A stretch of DNA of 64,000 nucleotides from Armigeres subalbatus. Taxonomy: Eukaryota; Arthropoda; Insecta; Diptera; Culicidae. Position numbers and translations under genes: made by a program. Every line of letters starts with the position of its first letter. Position 1 is the stretch's first letter. A model generated the notes under the pieces. It was given only the letters and a program-made list of their open reading frames with translations. It was not told the DNA's origin and searched no databases. Below are positions 31,757 through 42,619 of this stretch, piece by piece. The DNA is taken from NCBI RefSeq assembly GCF_024139115.2, contig NC_085141.1, forward strand, positions 382,808,144-382,872,143, read 5' to 3'.

Positions 31757-33836
31757 GGCTGCCATAATAGCCCGCGGTTTGGTTCACGGTTAATCGCATC
31801 TACCAGAATCTCGTCGATTATGATGAGAAACAGTAACGGTGATAGAATTCATCCTTGCCTCACAGTCACACCTGCTACGACCCGGATAGGGTCGGACAAG
31901 ACCCCATTGTGCAGCACTCTACACAAGAAGGCCTCGTACTGTGCCTCGATGATTTTCTCAGGAACCCCCTTGCGTCTCAGGGCGCCCCACATATTCTCGT
32001 GATTGAGACGGTCGAAAGCTTTTTCGTAGTCAATGAATACCAAGTAAAGGGACTCTTGGAATTCGTTGACCTGCTCCAGAATGATGCGGAGCGTGACAAT
32101 ATCCACAATGTCCACACAGGATCTTCCAGCACGGAATCCGACATGTTGCCGCCGGAGAGTCGCATCGATCTTCTCCTGAATCCAGGCTAGGATAATTTTG
32201 CATAGAACTTTGAGAACGGTACACAGCAACATAATGCCTCGACAGTTATCGCATACAGTCAGATCACCCTTTTTGGGCACCTTCACTAAGATACCTTGCA
32301 TCCAGTCGACCGGGAAAGTTGTGGTGTCCCAGATATTATGAAATAAACGATGCAGTAGTTGAACGAATATCATGGGGTCAGCTTTGGGCGTCTCGGCTGA
32401 TATGCGAGCGACCCCTGGGGCTTTATTCGATTTCATGCTTTGGATGGCTGTTTGAATCTCTAGCAGTGATGGAGCTTCGGTATTGACGCGTGTTATACGT
32501 CGGATCCTAGGCAGATCATGCCGAGGTGGTGATGGCCTGGCTGGCACTTGAAAAAGTTGTTCGAATTGCTCGAACCAGCGCTTCAGCTGGTCAGTTGGGT
32601 CGGTCAATAACTGATCATACGCGTCTTACACAGGCATCGTTGCATTCATCTTCGTCCCGCTTAAGCGTCGTGAGATATCGTAGAGGAGGCGAATGTCCCC
32701 GTTTGCGGCGGCTCTCTCTCCTTCGTCGCCAGAGAGTCTGCCCAGGCTCGCTTGTCCCGTCGACATGAGCGTTTTACTTCCTTCTCAAGAGCCACGTATC
32801 GTTGACGGGCTAAGACTTTGCCTCCTCTGGTTTTTGATCGCTCTATCGCGGCTTAGGCTTCTTTTCGCTCCTCTATCTTCCTCCAGGTCTCATCGGTGAT
32901 TCATTGTTTTCTCTGGGTGCGCAGTTCGCCCAGATTGTTCTCGCTGGTGGCGATGAAGGCATTCTTGACGGCGGTCCATTGGTCTTCCACGCTGCCACCT
33001 TCCGGAATATCTGCAGCACGCGTCTCCAGTTTTTCAACGAAGGACCGTTTCACCGTGGCATCTTCCAGTCGGCGTGTGTTGAATCGTCGTCCAACTCTTT
33101 CCTCCTGCCGACGAATCCGCGCAATGTGCAAGCGTATTTCGCCGATGAGGAGGTGATGATCATAACGGTCGATATCGGCTCTACGTCTATTCCGTACATC
33201 AATAATGCTCCGTTTCCATTTTCGGCTGATGCAGATGTGGTCGATTTGATTTTCTGTAAAGCCGTCACGGGAGACCCACGTGACCTTGTGAACCGGTCGA
33301 TGAGGGAAGAGTGATTTCCCGATCACCATGTCGTTATTACCACAAAATTCTGCGAACAGCTCTCCGTTTTCGCTCATTTCTCCGAGACCATGGCGTCCCA
33401 TAATACGCTCATGGTTCGAGTTGTCGGATCCGATCCAAACAGATCTTGATTTCACCCTTCGGAATTCTATCTACGACGGCATTGAGTTGACTGTAGAAGT
33501 TCTCTTTGTCTTGCAGATCGGCAGCATCGGTTGGCGCATAACATTGGATTATAGTAAGGTTTCGGACCCGTGTTCTAAATCTGGCAACCTGATTATCCTT
33601 TCACTTATAGGTTCCCACTTCATAAGCGCAGAGTGTGCCTGAGCGCTTAGTAGGAAGCCAACTCCGCGATGCCTGGGAGCGTGTTCACCTCGTAAACCAG
33701 AGTATAGCAGAACTTGTCCCGACGGCGTTCTGTGTTCTCCAAAGTTTGGCCAACGGAATTCACTCAGTCCCAGGATCTCAAGCTTCATGCGGCGTGCCTC
33801 ATTGGCAAGTCATTCAAGCGGCGAACTAAAAAGTCA
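31757..33836 (-). pseudogene. LINE retrotransposon, endonuclease plus RT, broken
   Basis: On the minus strand, three large islands follow ORF2 order. Endonuclease N-part (33549-33788) has LEILGLSEFRWPNFGEHRTP and GVGFLLSAQAHSALMKW. Endonuclease C-part (32901-33455) has GSDNSNHERIMGRHGLG and TENQIDHICISRKW, then YDHHLLIGE. RT (31849-32607, 252 codons) has KSNKAPGVARISAE, VPKKGDLTVCDNCRGIMLL, GFRAGRSCVDIV and motif A FIDYEKAFDRLNHE. After GVTVRQG a stop precedes ILSPLLFLIIIDEILVDAI, and the copy ends near RGLLWQP, before the YADD box. Frameshifts interrupt it. It abuts the Penelope relic at about 31756 without a visible duplication. The clade is probably RTE-like but not proven. Confidence 0.9.
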
Positions 33837-34110
33837 GTCACCAGTCGATTTTAGATATCAACTACAAATGCAACACATGAGCATCGCGAACACAAGATTT
33901 TTTTTTCTGATTCTGTCGTCCATTGAATTTAACTTCCTGTTTATATACTTGACAGTAAGCTTTTGGGCCATTAAAATGCAAAGTATGCTTTGTAATTAAT
34001 GTAACACAAATCATAAACAATTTGGGTAAATGATACAATAGTGGAAGAAGTAAGCACGATCCTACACTAATTGATCGATTACACCTCATATATTCTTCAT
34101 TTCTCTTACC
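33837..34110. other. AT-rich sequence without recognisable feature
   Basis: Nothing identified between two LINE fragments. Confidence 0.35.
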
Positions 34111-34129
34111 TTGACAGTGCATCCGAAAG

Positions 34130-34420
34130 CTCTTATTATTACCAGACTAAGGCAGGAGTGGCCTGTGCTATACATAAAAGTCTTCTCCATTCAGGTCGGT
34201 CCATGGCTGCACGTGTCGCCAACCACGCAGTCTGCGGAGGGTCCGCAAATCCTCCTCCACCTGATCGATCCACCTTGCCCGCTGTGCACCTCGCCTTCTT
34301 GTTCCCGTCGGATCGTTGTCGAGCACCATTTTCACCGGATTACTGTCCGACATTCTGGCTACGTGCCCGGCCCACCGAAGTCTTCCGATTTTCGCGGTGT
34401 GAATTTCATTCAATCCATTA
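34130..34420 (-). pseudogene. LINE ORF2 C-terminal tail, second family
   Basis: The minus-strand 114-codon frame (34168-34512) contains IHTAKIGRLRWAGHVARMSD, then NPVKMVLDNDPTGTRRRGAQ and RARWIDQVEEDLRTLRRLRG. This is the conserved tail of a second endonuclease-RT LINE family, distinct from the WWPHNW family. The frame is intact here but the rest of ORF2 is absent. Related tails occur at 54204-54440 (plus) and about 54790-55100 (minus), which contain many small deletions by comparison. Confidence 0.85.
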
Positions 34421-34456
34421 TTGTTACCATAAATATATCCTTCAATTATTGGTGCA

Positions 34457-34565
34457 GTGTTCAAATAGTTGCGGTATTTTGTTATTCGTCTTCCTTTAGC
34501 TGCGAATCCCATAGATTTTATATGGGTTTCGCATCTGTTGGAACACTACCGCAACTATTGGCGCA
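34457..34565. repeat. Nested hairpin, probable short MITE
   Basis: The inner stem GCGAATCCCATA / TATGGGTTTCGC surrounds a short loop. Outer words AATAGTTGCGGTAT and TACCGCAACTATT are complementary. Non-coding. Confidence 0.7.
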
Positions 34566-35940
34566 AGGGAGAGAAAAGGATAAGCTATTTATAAGATACT
34601 TTACCAATTCAAAGAAATTCCGAAAATGTTTATGTCTCTAACATATTATGACAGGTTAACTTATTGACCGGTACGATAGGTTACTGCGATAAATTTGTTT
34701 ATTCTCTAAAATTCGTATTACCACAACTACAGGAACATCAACGACTAACGGAACTTTTACCCTTGCTACCAAGCTTGCTACCCAGCAAACGTGGAATTCC
34801 AGGTGCTATTTTCTTCGCGTGCTGTCCATAATTCTATCAAAAGTAACTGATAAATCGCAATAAATCAGCGGAATATCAATCCAAGGAATCGCTTCTCAAG
34901 GTTCGTATTGAACTATTTATTGTTAGTCTTGAGAATCATTTTGCTTTAATTTAAATATTTAGTCAATAAATAGCTTAACGGGTTTTGATCCTGTGATTCG
35001 AAATCGGTCCACGGTGAACTAATTTTATTCTGGAGGTGTAAATTTTGTTCATTATTCTATCATGGTTTTTGTAGTTCAAAATTCGTAAGAAGTGGTACTC
35101 TTAGAAAATAAAGGCTCTCGTGCGTCTATATTAGTGACGAACATTTGATTTGCATTTAATTGGTATTTTCTAGAGACTTTTACATCCACTATTTTTGAAG
35201 TGTTGCACTGTACGCACTGAAAACTACAAAGAATTTTATAAAATAGTATCAAGTATGGATTAATTGAATGAATTGAAATGATGTGGAGTACCAAAGAGCG
35301 ACAGATGTGCAAAAACAGGCCAGGAGCCGCATGCTCGTAGCGGCTACACACCAAAATAGAGAACGATATGAAGAATTAAATGGAAGGAGCACTTTGGGTT
35401 ATTGTTGAATTGACAATCGGACAAACCACTTCCTTCCTCTCCTAAGTTATGGTGAAGATGGGCGTGGCCAGGAGTAGTAATCCTCATGCTTTTGTGATTT
35501 TTATCCTAGATTGAAATCAAGGACCACACCCACCTTGATTTCTGATAGCAATCTGAATAAGGATTTCAAAGGAAAAACATGAGTATCACTAGTGTCCAAT
35601 CTACGAAGTACACCATAGTTACGCTATGCTATGCTTGTTGAATGGACAATCGGACAAACAGGGCCCAAACAGAATCAGGATTGAGGATGATGGACTAGCC
35701 ACAACCACAGTTGATTCAAAAGTATAAGATCGCTAATGTTGTTCCTGTTCGCGTGACTAACATCTAGGTTACTTCGACCTGGCAGCCAAAGCACCGGTAC
35801 TACAAGTGTCAAACCGATGTTGGTGATGAAACCAAACATGCACATGATGCATAAATTATGGGCATGTGAAGCTTGTTGAAGCATAATTTAGTAAAATAAT
35901 TTAAATGACTGCAGCGCCACTAGCGTACTAGTATTTATGC
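34566..35940. other. AT-rich sequence; one 25-bp direct repeat
   Basis: TTGTTGAATTGACAATCGGA (about 35403) recurs as TTGTTGAATGGACAATCGGA (about 35637), extending to 25 bp with one mismatch, 233 bp apart. What lies between shows no domain or clear inverted ends. No gene was recognised. Confidence 0.4.
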
Positions 35941-35944
35941 TTCT

Positions 35945-36395
35945 ACTGGAGCCACCAACGCTAGACGAATGAGAAATGCTGTTTTTGAGCTAAAGAACGA
36001 TAAGGCCGCTGGGAAGAGTGGAACCCCGGCCAAGCTTCTAAAAGTTGGGAGTGCCTGGCTGAACGGAAAAATCCACCAAGTGATTTGGGAGGGAGAAGAA
36101 ATGCCTTTGAACTGGCTTGATGGCCTCATATGTCCTATCTACAAGAAAGGACACAGACTCGATTGTGTTAATTATCCTCCATACCGCCTACAAGGTAATC
36201 CCAAATTCTGTTTAGCAGATTGCGTCCGTTTGAGGAGCCTTTTATTAACGAATATCAAAGCGGTTTTCGAGAAGGATGTTCAACAACGGACCGGATGTTC
36301 GCACTGCGACAAATCCTTTTTGATACATTTCGGGAATACAACTTGCGGACTCATCATTTGTTTGTGGATTTTACCCTCCCTAGTGCATTAAAAAA
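35945..36395 (+). pseudogene. LINE reverse transcriptase fragment
   Basis: Plus-strand frames carry RT motifs of the second LINE family. ELKNDKAAGKSGTPAKLLKV is followed by LNWLDGLICPIYKKGHRLDC (35969-36391). In another phase RPFEEPFINEYQSGFREGCS is followed by TTDRMFALRQILFDTFREYN and LRTHHLFVDFT (36220-36390). The VDF is the start of motif A; homology then stops abruptly, before YADD. At least one frameshift separates the islands. It ends about 170 bp before the assembly gap. Confidence 0.85.
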
Positions 36396-36559
36396 TAGTA
36401 CATTGTGCATAAGCTTTTGGATTTCTTTTGGATTCAAATTGAATGATGTTTGACGCGACACTTTTCAGTGGGAGACAAAAAATAGAAATGAGGGAATCTC
36501 ATGCGAGAAACTAGAAATCTGGTCACTTTACTATTCCAAATGCTATCGCAACCTCTTGC

Positions 36560-36584
36560 NNNNNNNNNNNNNNNNNNNNNNNNN
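36560..36584. other. Assembly gap (25 N)
   Basis: Twenty-five consecutive N. True gap length is unknown. LINE fragments of opposite orientation flank it, so repeats are the likely cause. Confidence 0.99.
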
Positions 36585-36589
36585 CTGGT

Positions 36590-37085
36590 ATGCTTCGTTC
36601 GGTTACGTATTGCTGGTAACAATTTCCACGTCATGCTTTGGCACTTCCATAGGCTTTATCAAAACATTCATAAAACGTGTCCTTCACGTCGTCGGATTTA
36701 TCGTTTGTCGGTGCGTAAACGTTGATTAGGCTGTAATTGAAGAATTTTCCTGTATCTCAATCCACAGATTCGTTCGCAATGGGTTTCACCGCATCACTCG
36801 CTTCATCTGCTTGGCCATCACTACGAAACCAACTCCATGCTCTGCTTTTCCGCCGCCGCTGTGATAGATGTTACCCCAATCCATAATATTAGGGCAAGTT
36901 ATTCCACGTATCTGTACGCTCAGCTCCAGTTTGCATCGCGTCAGGTTGAGCTTTCAGTCTGTCGCAGCAATGTTTTTTAGAACTTTGCGTGCCATTTTCT
37001 CTGTATGCAGATCTACTGTGCCGGTGCATTTTGAAGCGCATCGGTTGAATGGATTTGATTGGTGGTGTATAAACGGTTCCTGATG
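36590..37085 (-). pseudogene. LINE endonuclease fragment
   Basis: Read on the minus strand the sequence gives NIYHSGGGKAEHGVGFVVMA, then after frame changes a segment matching INVYAPTNDKSDDVKD, the middle of an AP-type endonuclease domain. Many stops and shifts occur. It likely belongs to the same family as the fragments at 49330 and 54560. Confidence 0.65.
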
Positions 37086-37412
37086 GTGCGCGTAATAACT
37101 GAATGGATGAGCACTGGTATGGTAATACTCTGCATTGTCAATTGTATGATACGGTTTGAGATAATGAAGATAAAAAATGATCAGTTCTTCTAATGGGTAG
37201 CAATCAATGACATTTAAGACTGAGCAGGAAGTTCACCGTTGAAACTTCCTGGTCCTACTATGACACTTTTTATAAGTTTTCAATTAGGAACTTTCCGCTC
37301 GTTTGGGATGATCTTTTATTTTCTTCGTAGAGATGGACAGTAATGAGCACTGGTTTCTTTGGAGAATAACTGTAGAACCGAAATGGAATGTGCATAGAGT
37401 TGCATTTTCAAT

Positions 37413-37840
37413 TTTTTTTATTCCTTTATTTATTTGTTAGGCACCTGTGTTACTAACCGCTACTGTGCCGGGATCTACTGTATTATTCTGCTGTACAGAG
37501 TCCACACAGAATCTATTTTTAGATTTCCATTACGTTGTTGTCGTTGCCAGTCCATTTCGTCGTGAGTCCATTGTGTCCGTTTGTCCATATCGGTATCCAT
37601 TGATCGTTGTATTGTTCGGTATTGCCATTTATTCAGGTAACGTTGGAGGAATGCCTCCGAGAAGAGTGTCAGTGTCAGTCGTCATCAGGCAGCCGTGACG
37701 GTAAGGCGCGTACCCCAAACGCCACCGTATGAGCTGCGGATCCGGCGACTGACGAGGGTTTGGTGGAGGGGCTGGAATCGAACCCATGACCATTCGCTTG
37801 TAAGGCGAACGTGTAGCCAACTACGCTACGGGACCCCCAC
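37413..37840 (-). mobile_element. tRNA-derived SINE with perfect 15-bp target duplication
   Basis: On the minus strand the element starts at 37840 with a tRNA-like head. The D-arm is GTAGC...CTAC, the anticodon arm TTCGC-CTTACAA-GCGAA gives a UAC anticodon (valine type), and the B-box is GGTTCGATTCC. The 3' end of the tRNA-like part even reads CCACCA. About 330 bp of non-tRNA body follow, ending in an A/T-rich AATAAATAAAGG-type tail. A perfect 15-bp duplication AGTTGCATTTTCAAT flanks it (37398-37412 and 37841-37855). It differs from the Feilai-like copies in head and body. Confidence 0.88.
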
Positions 37841-37855
37841 AGTTGCATTTTCAAT

Positions 37856-39155
37856 ATTTTACCAAAAATTCTGTCATGATTCTAACAGAATACTTTTCCA
37901 TATACCGAGGGAATTCTGCTAGGATTCAGAAAAATTCTGAGAAACAACATTAGTTAGAAATTCAATTCAAGCATTTCGAAGATCAATCCAGGTTCAATTC
38001 ATCACTGTCCATCCTGCTTCCATGGAGGCCAAATTATAATTTCTACCATTTTTATTCAAATACGAATCTGTTACAGTTCTACCCACGCTGACTGCGGCGC
38101 ATAAAAGTGTCAGTGGCAGAACGATTGATGCCATGCGATCGAACACATTTCAATCAATCGCAATGGTTGCGTGCTGTAGATGAAAGGGGCAAAAGTCTTT
38201 TTCCTGGCGTCATACTCTGTGGCATCGCACAACTACACCGCTAGGAGATCTTGCAACCTCTAGATGCAATTGATGCGACGAAGGGAGGTATCTCGGTTTC
38301 AGCACAACGTAACGGAAAACTTTTGAAGCGTTTCGCCGGGCCAAATGACGGATTGCCTTCCATTGCACATCACTGCGGCTTCATCAACATCATCGATGCT
38401 GAGCGGTGGGATCGGATCGGATGCTTGTTTCTGGTGTGTGGATACCAACTTTGAACTGTGTGTAAGTGCATTCTCGACCTCGACCTGGAGAAGAAATGCT
38501 GCGAAAAGGCGCATTTATATGGCATGAATTTGATCCGATTTCTGAAGGAGAAAATGGTGCGGATTTATTGAATTTGCGGAGACGGAGTCCTTCCGAGAAT
38601 TTACTGTCGGTAATCGCAGTGGTTGAAATTATTCTCCTCAAGGATGGCGAAGTGTAATGATAACAAGGGTAACGGTACCAATAGTGGAGGTATTAGTAGA
38701 GCCACAATTATGGGAAATTTGGAGCTTTATTATCTTTGCCAATAGATAAACTAATAAATTGCTAACAAAATGAGATTGATGTCTTTAACATCAAACATCA
38801 AACATCAAACTATGTCGCTTGCACCATAATGGGCACTTTTCCTTTAACTGGTAGTGAAAATTATTTTGGTTCCCATAGTGGTGCTATCCATTGATTTCGT
38901 ATGGACTCGCCACTATTTGTACAGTTGCACTACTATAGGTGCAAGGGGCCAATTTATTAAGGAAAAATCATTGTTTTCAATAGTTTTTCAAACAGGATAA
39001 GTTAACAGGATATTTAAAGCACTGCGCATCAACTAAAACCATCGTAAAGTGTATAATTATAAAAAATCTCATTAAAACACCACTACCTTCATGTTTGGTG
39101 CTACCTCCACTAAGAGTACGGCTACCCTTCTTAATGGAATTATGTTAAAGCGTGA
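37856..39155. other. Mostly unique-looking sequence
   Basis: 38040-38650 has balanced base composition and no repeats. Short frames on both strands lack domains. AAACATCAAACATCAAA at about 38791 is a short tandem word. It may be single-copy host DNA. Confidence 0.35.
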
Positions 39156-39395
39156 CCCAAGCAACTAGAAGTTCAGATTTTACTTAAATTTACTCTCCGA
39201 ACTAATTGGTTCATATGGTTCACATCAAGTTCCAAGCATCCTTAACGAAACTTTAAAGTTCACTATGGTTCATACATCAGTTCCAAGCATCTTTAACGAA
39301 ACTTTAAAGTTCACTTTTGCGCTCCACCATACTAAAATTACCTAAAATGAGTGCTGATTAAGCCAAAATCTTTTCGAACTTCTGGTTGCTTGGGG
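39156..39395. mobile_element. MITE with CCCAAGCAACTAGAAGTTC ends and internal duplication
   Basis: The terminal arms CCCAAGCAACTAGAAGTTC and GAACTTCTGGTTGCTTGGG pair. Inside, a segment of about 56 bp (TATGGTTCA...CTTTAAAGTTCAC) is duplicated in tandem (39213-39266 and 39267-39322). Non-coding. Confidence 0.8.
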
Positions 39396-40490
39396 AGTTA
39401 TCCTTTAAAAATCATGACTGCACATTAATTGAGGGGATTAAATGCAAAGGGGTGTAAGTGACAAAGTTTTAGCTCAGACAAAACGGGCTGCAAAGGATTC
39501 AATACTTTTCTTTTTCATACAAATTGTGGAAGTTTTTTTGCTAGATATCCTATTTATTTATTATGATTCACGTAGTATTGCACATATTGCAATAGAGCTC
39601 TTAAACTAAAGCGTATCCGTGTTTTAACCAATTTGAACGGAACGTCGTTACATCCCTCTTCGCACTTCTCATCCCATCAAGTCAAGATTTAGGATTTATA
39701 ACGATTCAGGTTTGTGAATCGACAGCTCTTTCTGAACCAACTACCAATAGGTAGGTGAAGTTTTCCGCTACCTGTTGATGGTGCTGGTTTGCGTGGGAAG
39801 TTATATAATCAAATCTCGTTTGAATCTTTTATTTACAAAAACAATAAGTCGTTTTGGAAATTTTGTCTTGAAGTATGTTAAGCGTGTTTTATGTCAAATG
39901 ACCGAAACCCCCTTCGTGCTAAACAACCCATTTTTGAGTTTTGTTTGAAATTCGCTGAGTCACTTTATTTCTGACTCAGTGATAAACTGATAAACAAATA
40001 GCAGATTACTTTTAGAGTGTGTAATGAAATTGTGAGTAGATCGAAATTGTCACATAAATAAAAAAGCGACCCCAGTGTACAAATGAAAATATTTTTCTGC
40101 AATTTTTGTACTTGAATTAATATTCATGAATTCATAAAACTTCCTAAAAAATAGATATTTGTTTGCCTATATTGTACAATTAAGTTATACCGAAAGACAT
40201 CATTAAACAACATAAACGAACTTCTGATAGGATTCCAGAGACCCATAAAACTACACCAATCAACTCATATCGAGCTGAGCAAATATCTGTCTGTCCGTGT
40301 GTACTGTGTGAATGTGCGTGTGTATGTGGGCACAATTTTCACATAGTCAATCGATTTTCTCAAAGATATTTTAGTTACTAGATAAAGATTGTCGCTTCGG
40401 TTCCCTTTGTTCTGCTGTCCGAACATGTTGGGTATCAAGCTGTCAAATCGTATGGATTTTCCTTCTTGACATTTAGCTTTGACAAGCGTT
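39396..40490. other. AT-rich sequence without recognisable feature
   Basis: Near 40260-40330 the words CTCATATCGAGCTGAGCAAA and GTGTGTATGTG resemble the internal part of the 53.45-kb MITE-like family. No gene. Confidence 0.35.
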
Positions 40491-40494
40491 GAAG

Positions 40495-41045
40495 AAATAT
40501 GACTCGATTTTGTTCGAACTCTGACACGATTCTGCTCGAATTTTGAAAGATTCTGCTCGAATTTCGCAGGATTCTGCTCGAATTCAGCAGGATGCTGTTC
40601 GAATCCTAGCAGGATTCTACTTAATCCTAGCAGCATTCTGTTTGTATTCAGACAGGATTCTGTAAGAATCCTGACGGGTTCTTCTCGAATCGTACAGGAT
40701 TCTGCTAGAATCAGGAATTCTTCTCCAATCCTGATACGATTCAGCTTGAATCCTGGGATTTCGCTCGAATCCTGACTCGATTTTGCTTGAATCCTGACAC
40801 TATTATGTTTGATTCATGAGGTAATTCTGATCAGATTCGAACATGATTCGCTTGAATCGTGATATAAATCTACTCGAATTCTAAAGCGATCCTGATCGAA
40901 TCCTGCATAATTTTGCTTGAATCCTAATACATAATTCTGCTCGAATACTGACAAGACTATACACGAATCTTGAAAAGGTTCTACTTCAACTTTGACAAGA
41001 TTCTGCTCAAATACTGGCAGGATGCTGTTCGAATCCCAACAAATA
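40495..41045. repeat. 22-bp minisatellite, degenerate array 1
   Basis: About 25 degenerate units of a 20-23-bp repeat around GGATTCTGCTCGAATCCTGA. The unit contains the inverted arms AGGATTC/GAATCCT. Confidence 0.9.
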
Positions 41046-41114
41046 GAAAACCTCTTTCCATTGTTTTTTGTATTTTAGAATTAATATTCATAAATAAATA
41101 AAACTTAATTGTTA

Positions 41115-41702
41115 TTAAATAACGACCGGAAAAAATTTGTATCCTTTAAAACGAAAACGATTGACTGATAATTTTCCCTTGAAAAGGTAGAATATATTCT
41201 GCCGAAACGTCGGCAATTCAAAAATATAGCCGTTTTGATTAACCTGGGACAGAGAAAGCCAGATTTTGATATAAAACTTTATAAAATCAGAAAATTGTCT
41301 TGCCTTTATTGTACAACTAGCTGTATGTACCCGCAGTTTTTTAATTGAGAAATGATAGAACCAATTGTTAAACAGGGTATAGTGTTTTGTACATATTCTC
41401 TGCATCATTTGATCTAAAGAAGACTTCACTTTGAAAACATTGACTTCGCTAAATAAATTCTTTTTACACTTAAATGGTATTTCGGGGAAAAGTTGTTTTC
41501 TCAGAAATTTAATTTTCAGGAAATATATTTGCGGAAAAATGTCCAATTTCAGGCGGTCTGCATAATTTGGCACGAAGTCTTTACATAATTTGGACCGTGG
41601 AAGAGCAACGTTATTTGATGTATATTCTGATAAATATAGACTGATGGTTGGCATTTTTCTGGAATACTTACGAAGAGAAACTACTTCCAAGGAAGTAATC
41701 AT
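41115..41702 (-). other. 195-codon frame without recognisable domain
   Basis: This open minus-strand frame is long for AT-rich DNA. Composition is rich in Lys, Phe, Ile and Ser, with no domain I recognise, no signal peptide and no CCHC or catalytic motif. The nearby sequence has decayed words such as TTTCGGGGAAAAG and ATTTGCGGAAAAATG, so the frame may be a by-product of a degenerate repeat. I do not call it a gene. Confidence 0.25.
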
Positions 41703-41965
41703 CCACCGATGCCTTATTCTCGGAAAACGCCTAGTTTTAAAGAAGGGATCAAACCCACCAATTCTTGCATGTTTTCTGGCGTTATTTTTACCATTGCGGC
41801 TTTATTTCAGCACCACTCAGTCAATAGTTATTTAAGTTCACCAAAATCAAAATTGAAACGTCCGTTATTCCAAATGGCAAGCCAAATGACTCATTCTATT
41901 CGGGGAAATGCATCATTTTGCTGAAAAGTTATTTATGGAGAAATGTTATTTCCGGAAAATGTTAT
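41699..41965. repeat. Traces of two repeat families
   Basis: 41699-41785 (GATGCCTTATTCTCGG, TTTAAAGAAGGGATCAAAC) matches the 55-bp unit of 18178-18880. 41900-41965 (ATTCGGGGAAATGCATC, GGAGAAATGTTATTT) resembles the CATTCGGGGAAATG repeat. Confidence 0.5.
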
Positions 41966-42024
41966 TGTCGAGGATTTGTTATTTTGATGAATCGGGCAAT
42001 AGGATCTCAAAGAACTATGGATGA

Positions 42025-42310
42025 AAAAACCTGATTGATCCACCCATCGGTGTTTGTGCCTTTCTCGTACATCAGATATACTAAAACTTTTGATCTCATA
42101 GTTCGATCTGGCCAATTTTCAATAGGAAACAATGGGACAAGAATTCTCGTCGAATGCACCGCTATTGCAAACAAATCGGATCAAGATAAGTGCTTAAAAG
42201 ATGAGTGAGTTTTATTTGCGTACATACATACACACATGCATACAAATACACACAGACAGACACATCATCTCAATTCGTGAGCTGAGTCGATTGGTATATT
42301 CTCATACATA
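42025..42310 (+). mobile_element. Partial copy of the 53.45-kb MITE-like family
   Basis: It starts TTGATCCACCCATCGGTG...GCCTTTCTCGT and contains one internal unit (CCAATTTTCAATAGGAAACA) and the CA-rich/AATTCGTGAGCTGAGTCGAT segment. The right terminus is not seen. Confidence 0.65.
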
Positions 42311-42619
42311 ATCTGCCTCTACACCACCAACACACCTACCTTTTACCAATAACCACCAACCCCAGCTATTTTGTTTGCCATGATAGAGAATATTGCTCCA
42401 ATATTGGTGAACATCGGTGAAGAGCTTCAAGTTACAGTGAATTGTTTTCAAACAATTCCATAACTTCTCGCATTTCAAATAACACTCCCAATTATAGAAT
42501 GAATCATTTCCTAATATAGAGGAGAAAAGTAGACCAAGTTAGGTTGAAATCGGCCCTTGCGTTAAAAAGTTATACAAATCTTTCATTGAAATATGCCCTC
42601 CCCTCCCTTTCACTATGAC
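42311..42619. other. Unassigned sequence
   Basis: No repeat or gene was identified. Confidence 0.35.

Noticed and set aside
31855..33314. Plus-strand frames of 76-136 codons
   Set aside because: Antisense shadows of the minus-strand LINE.
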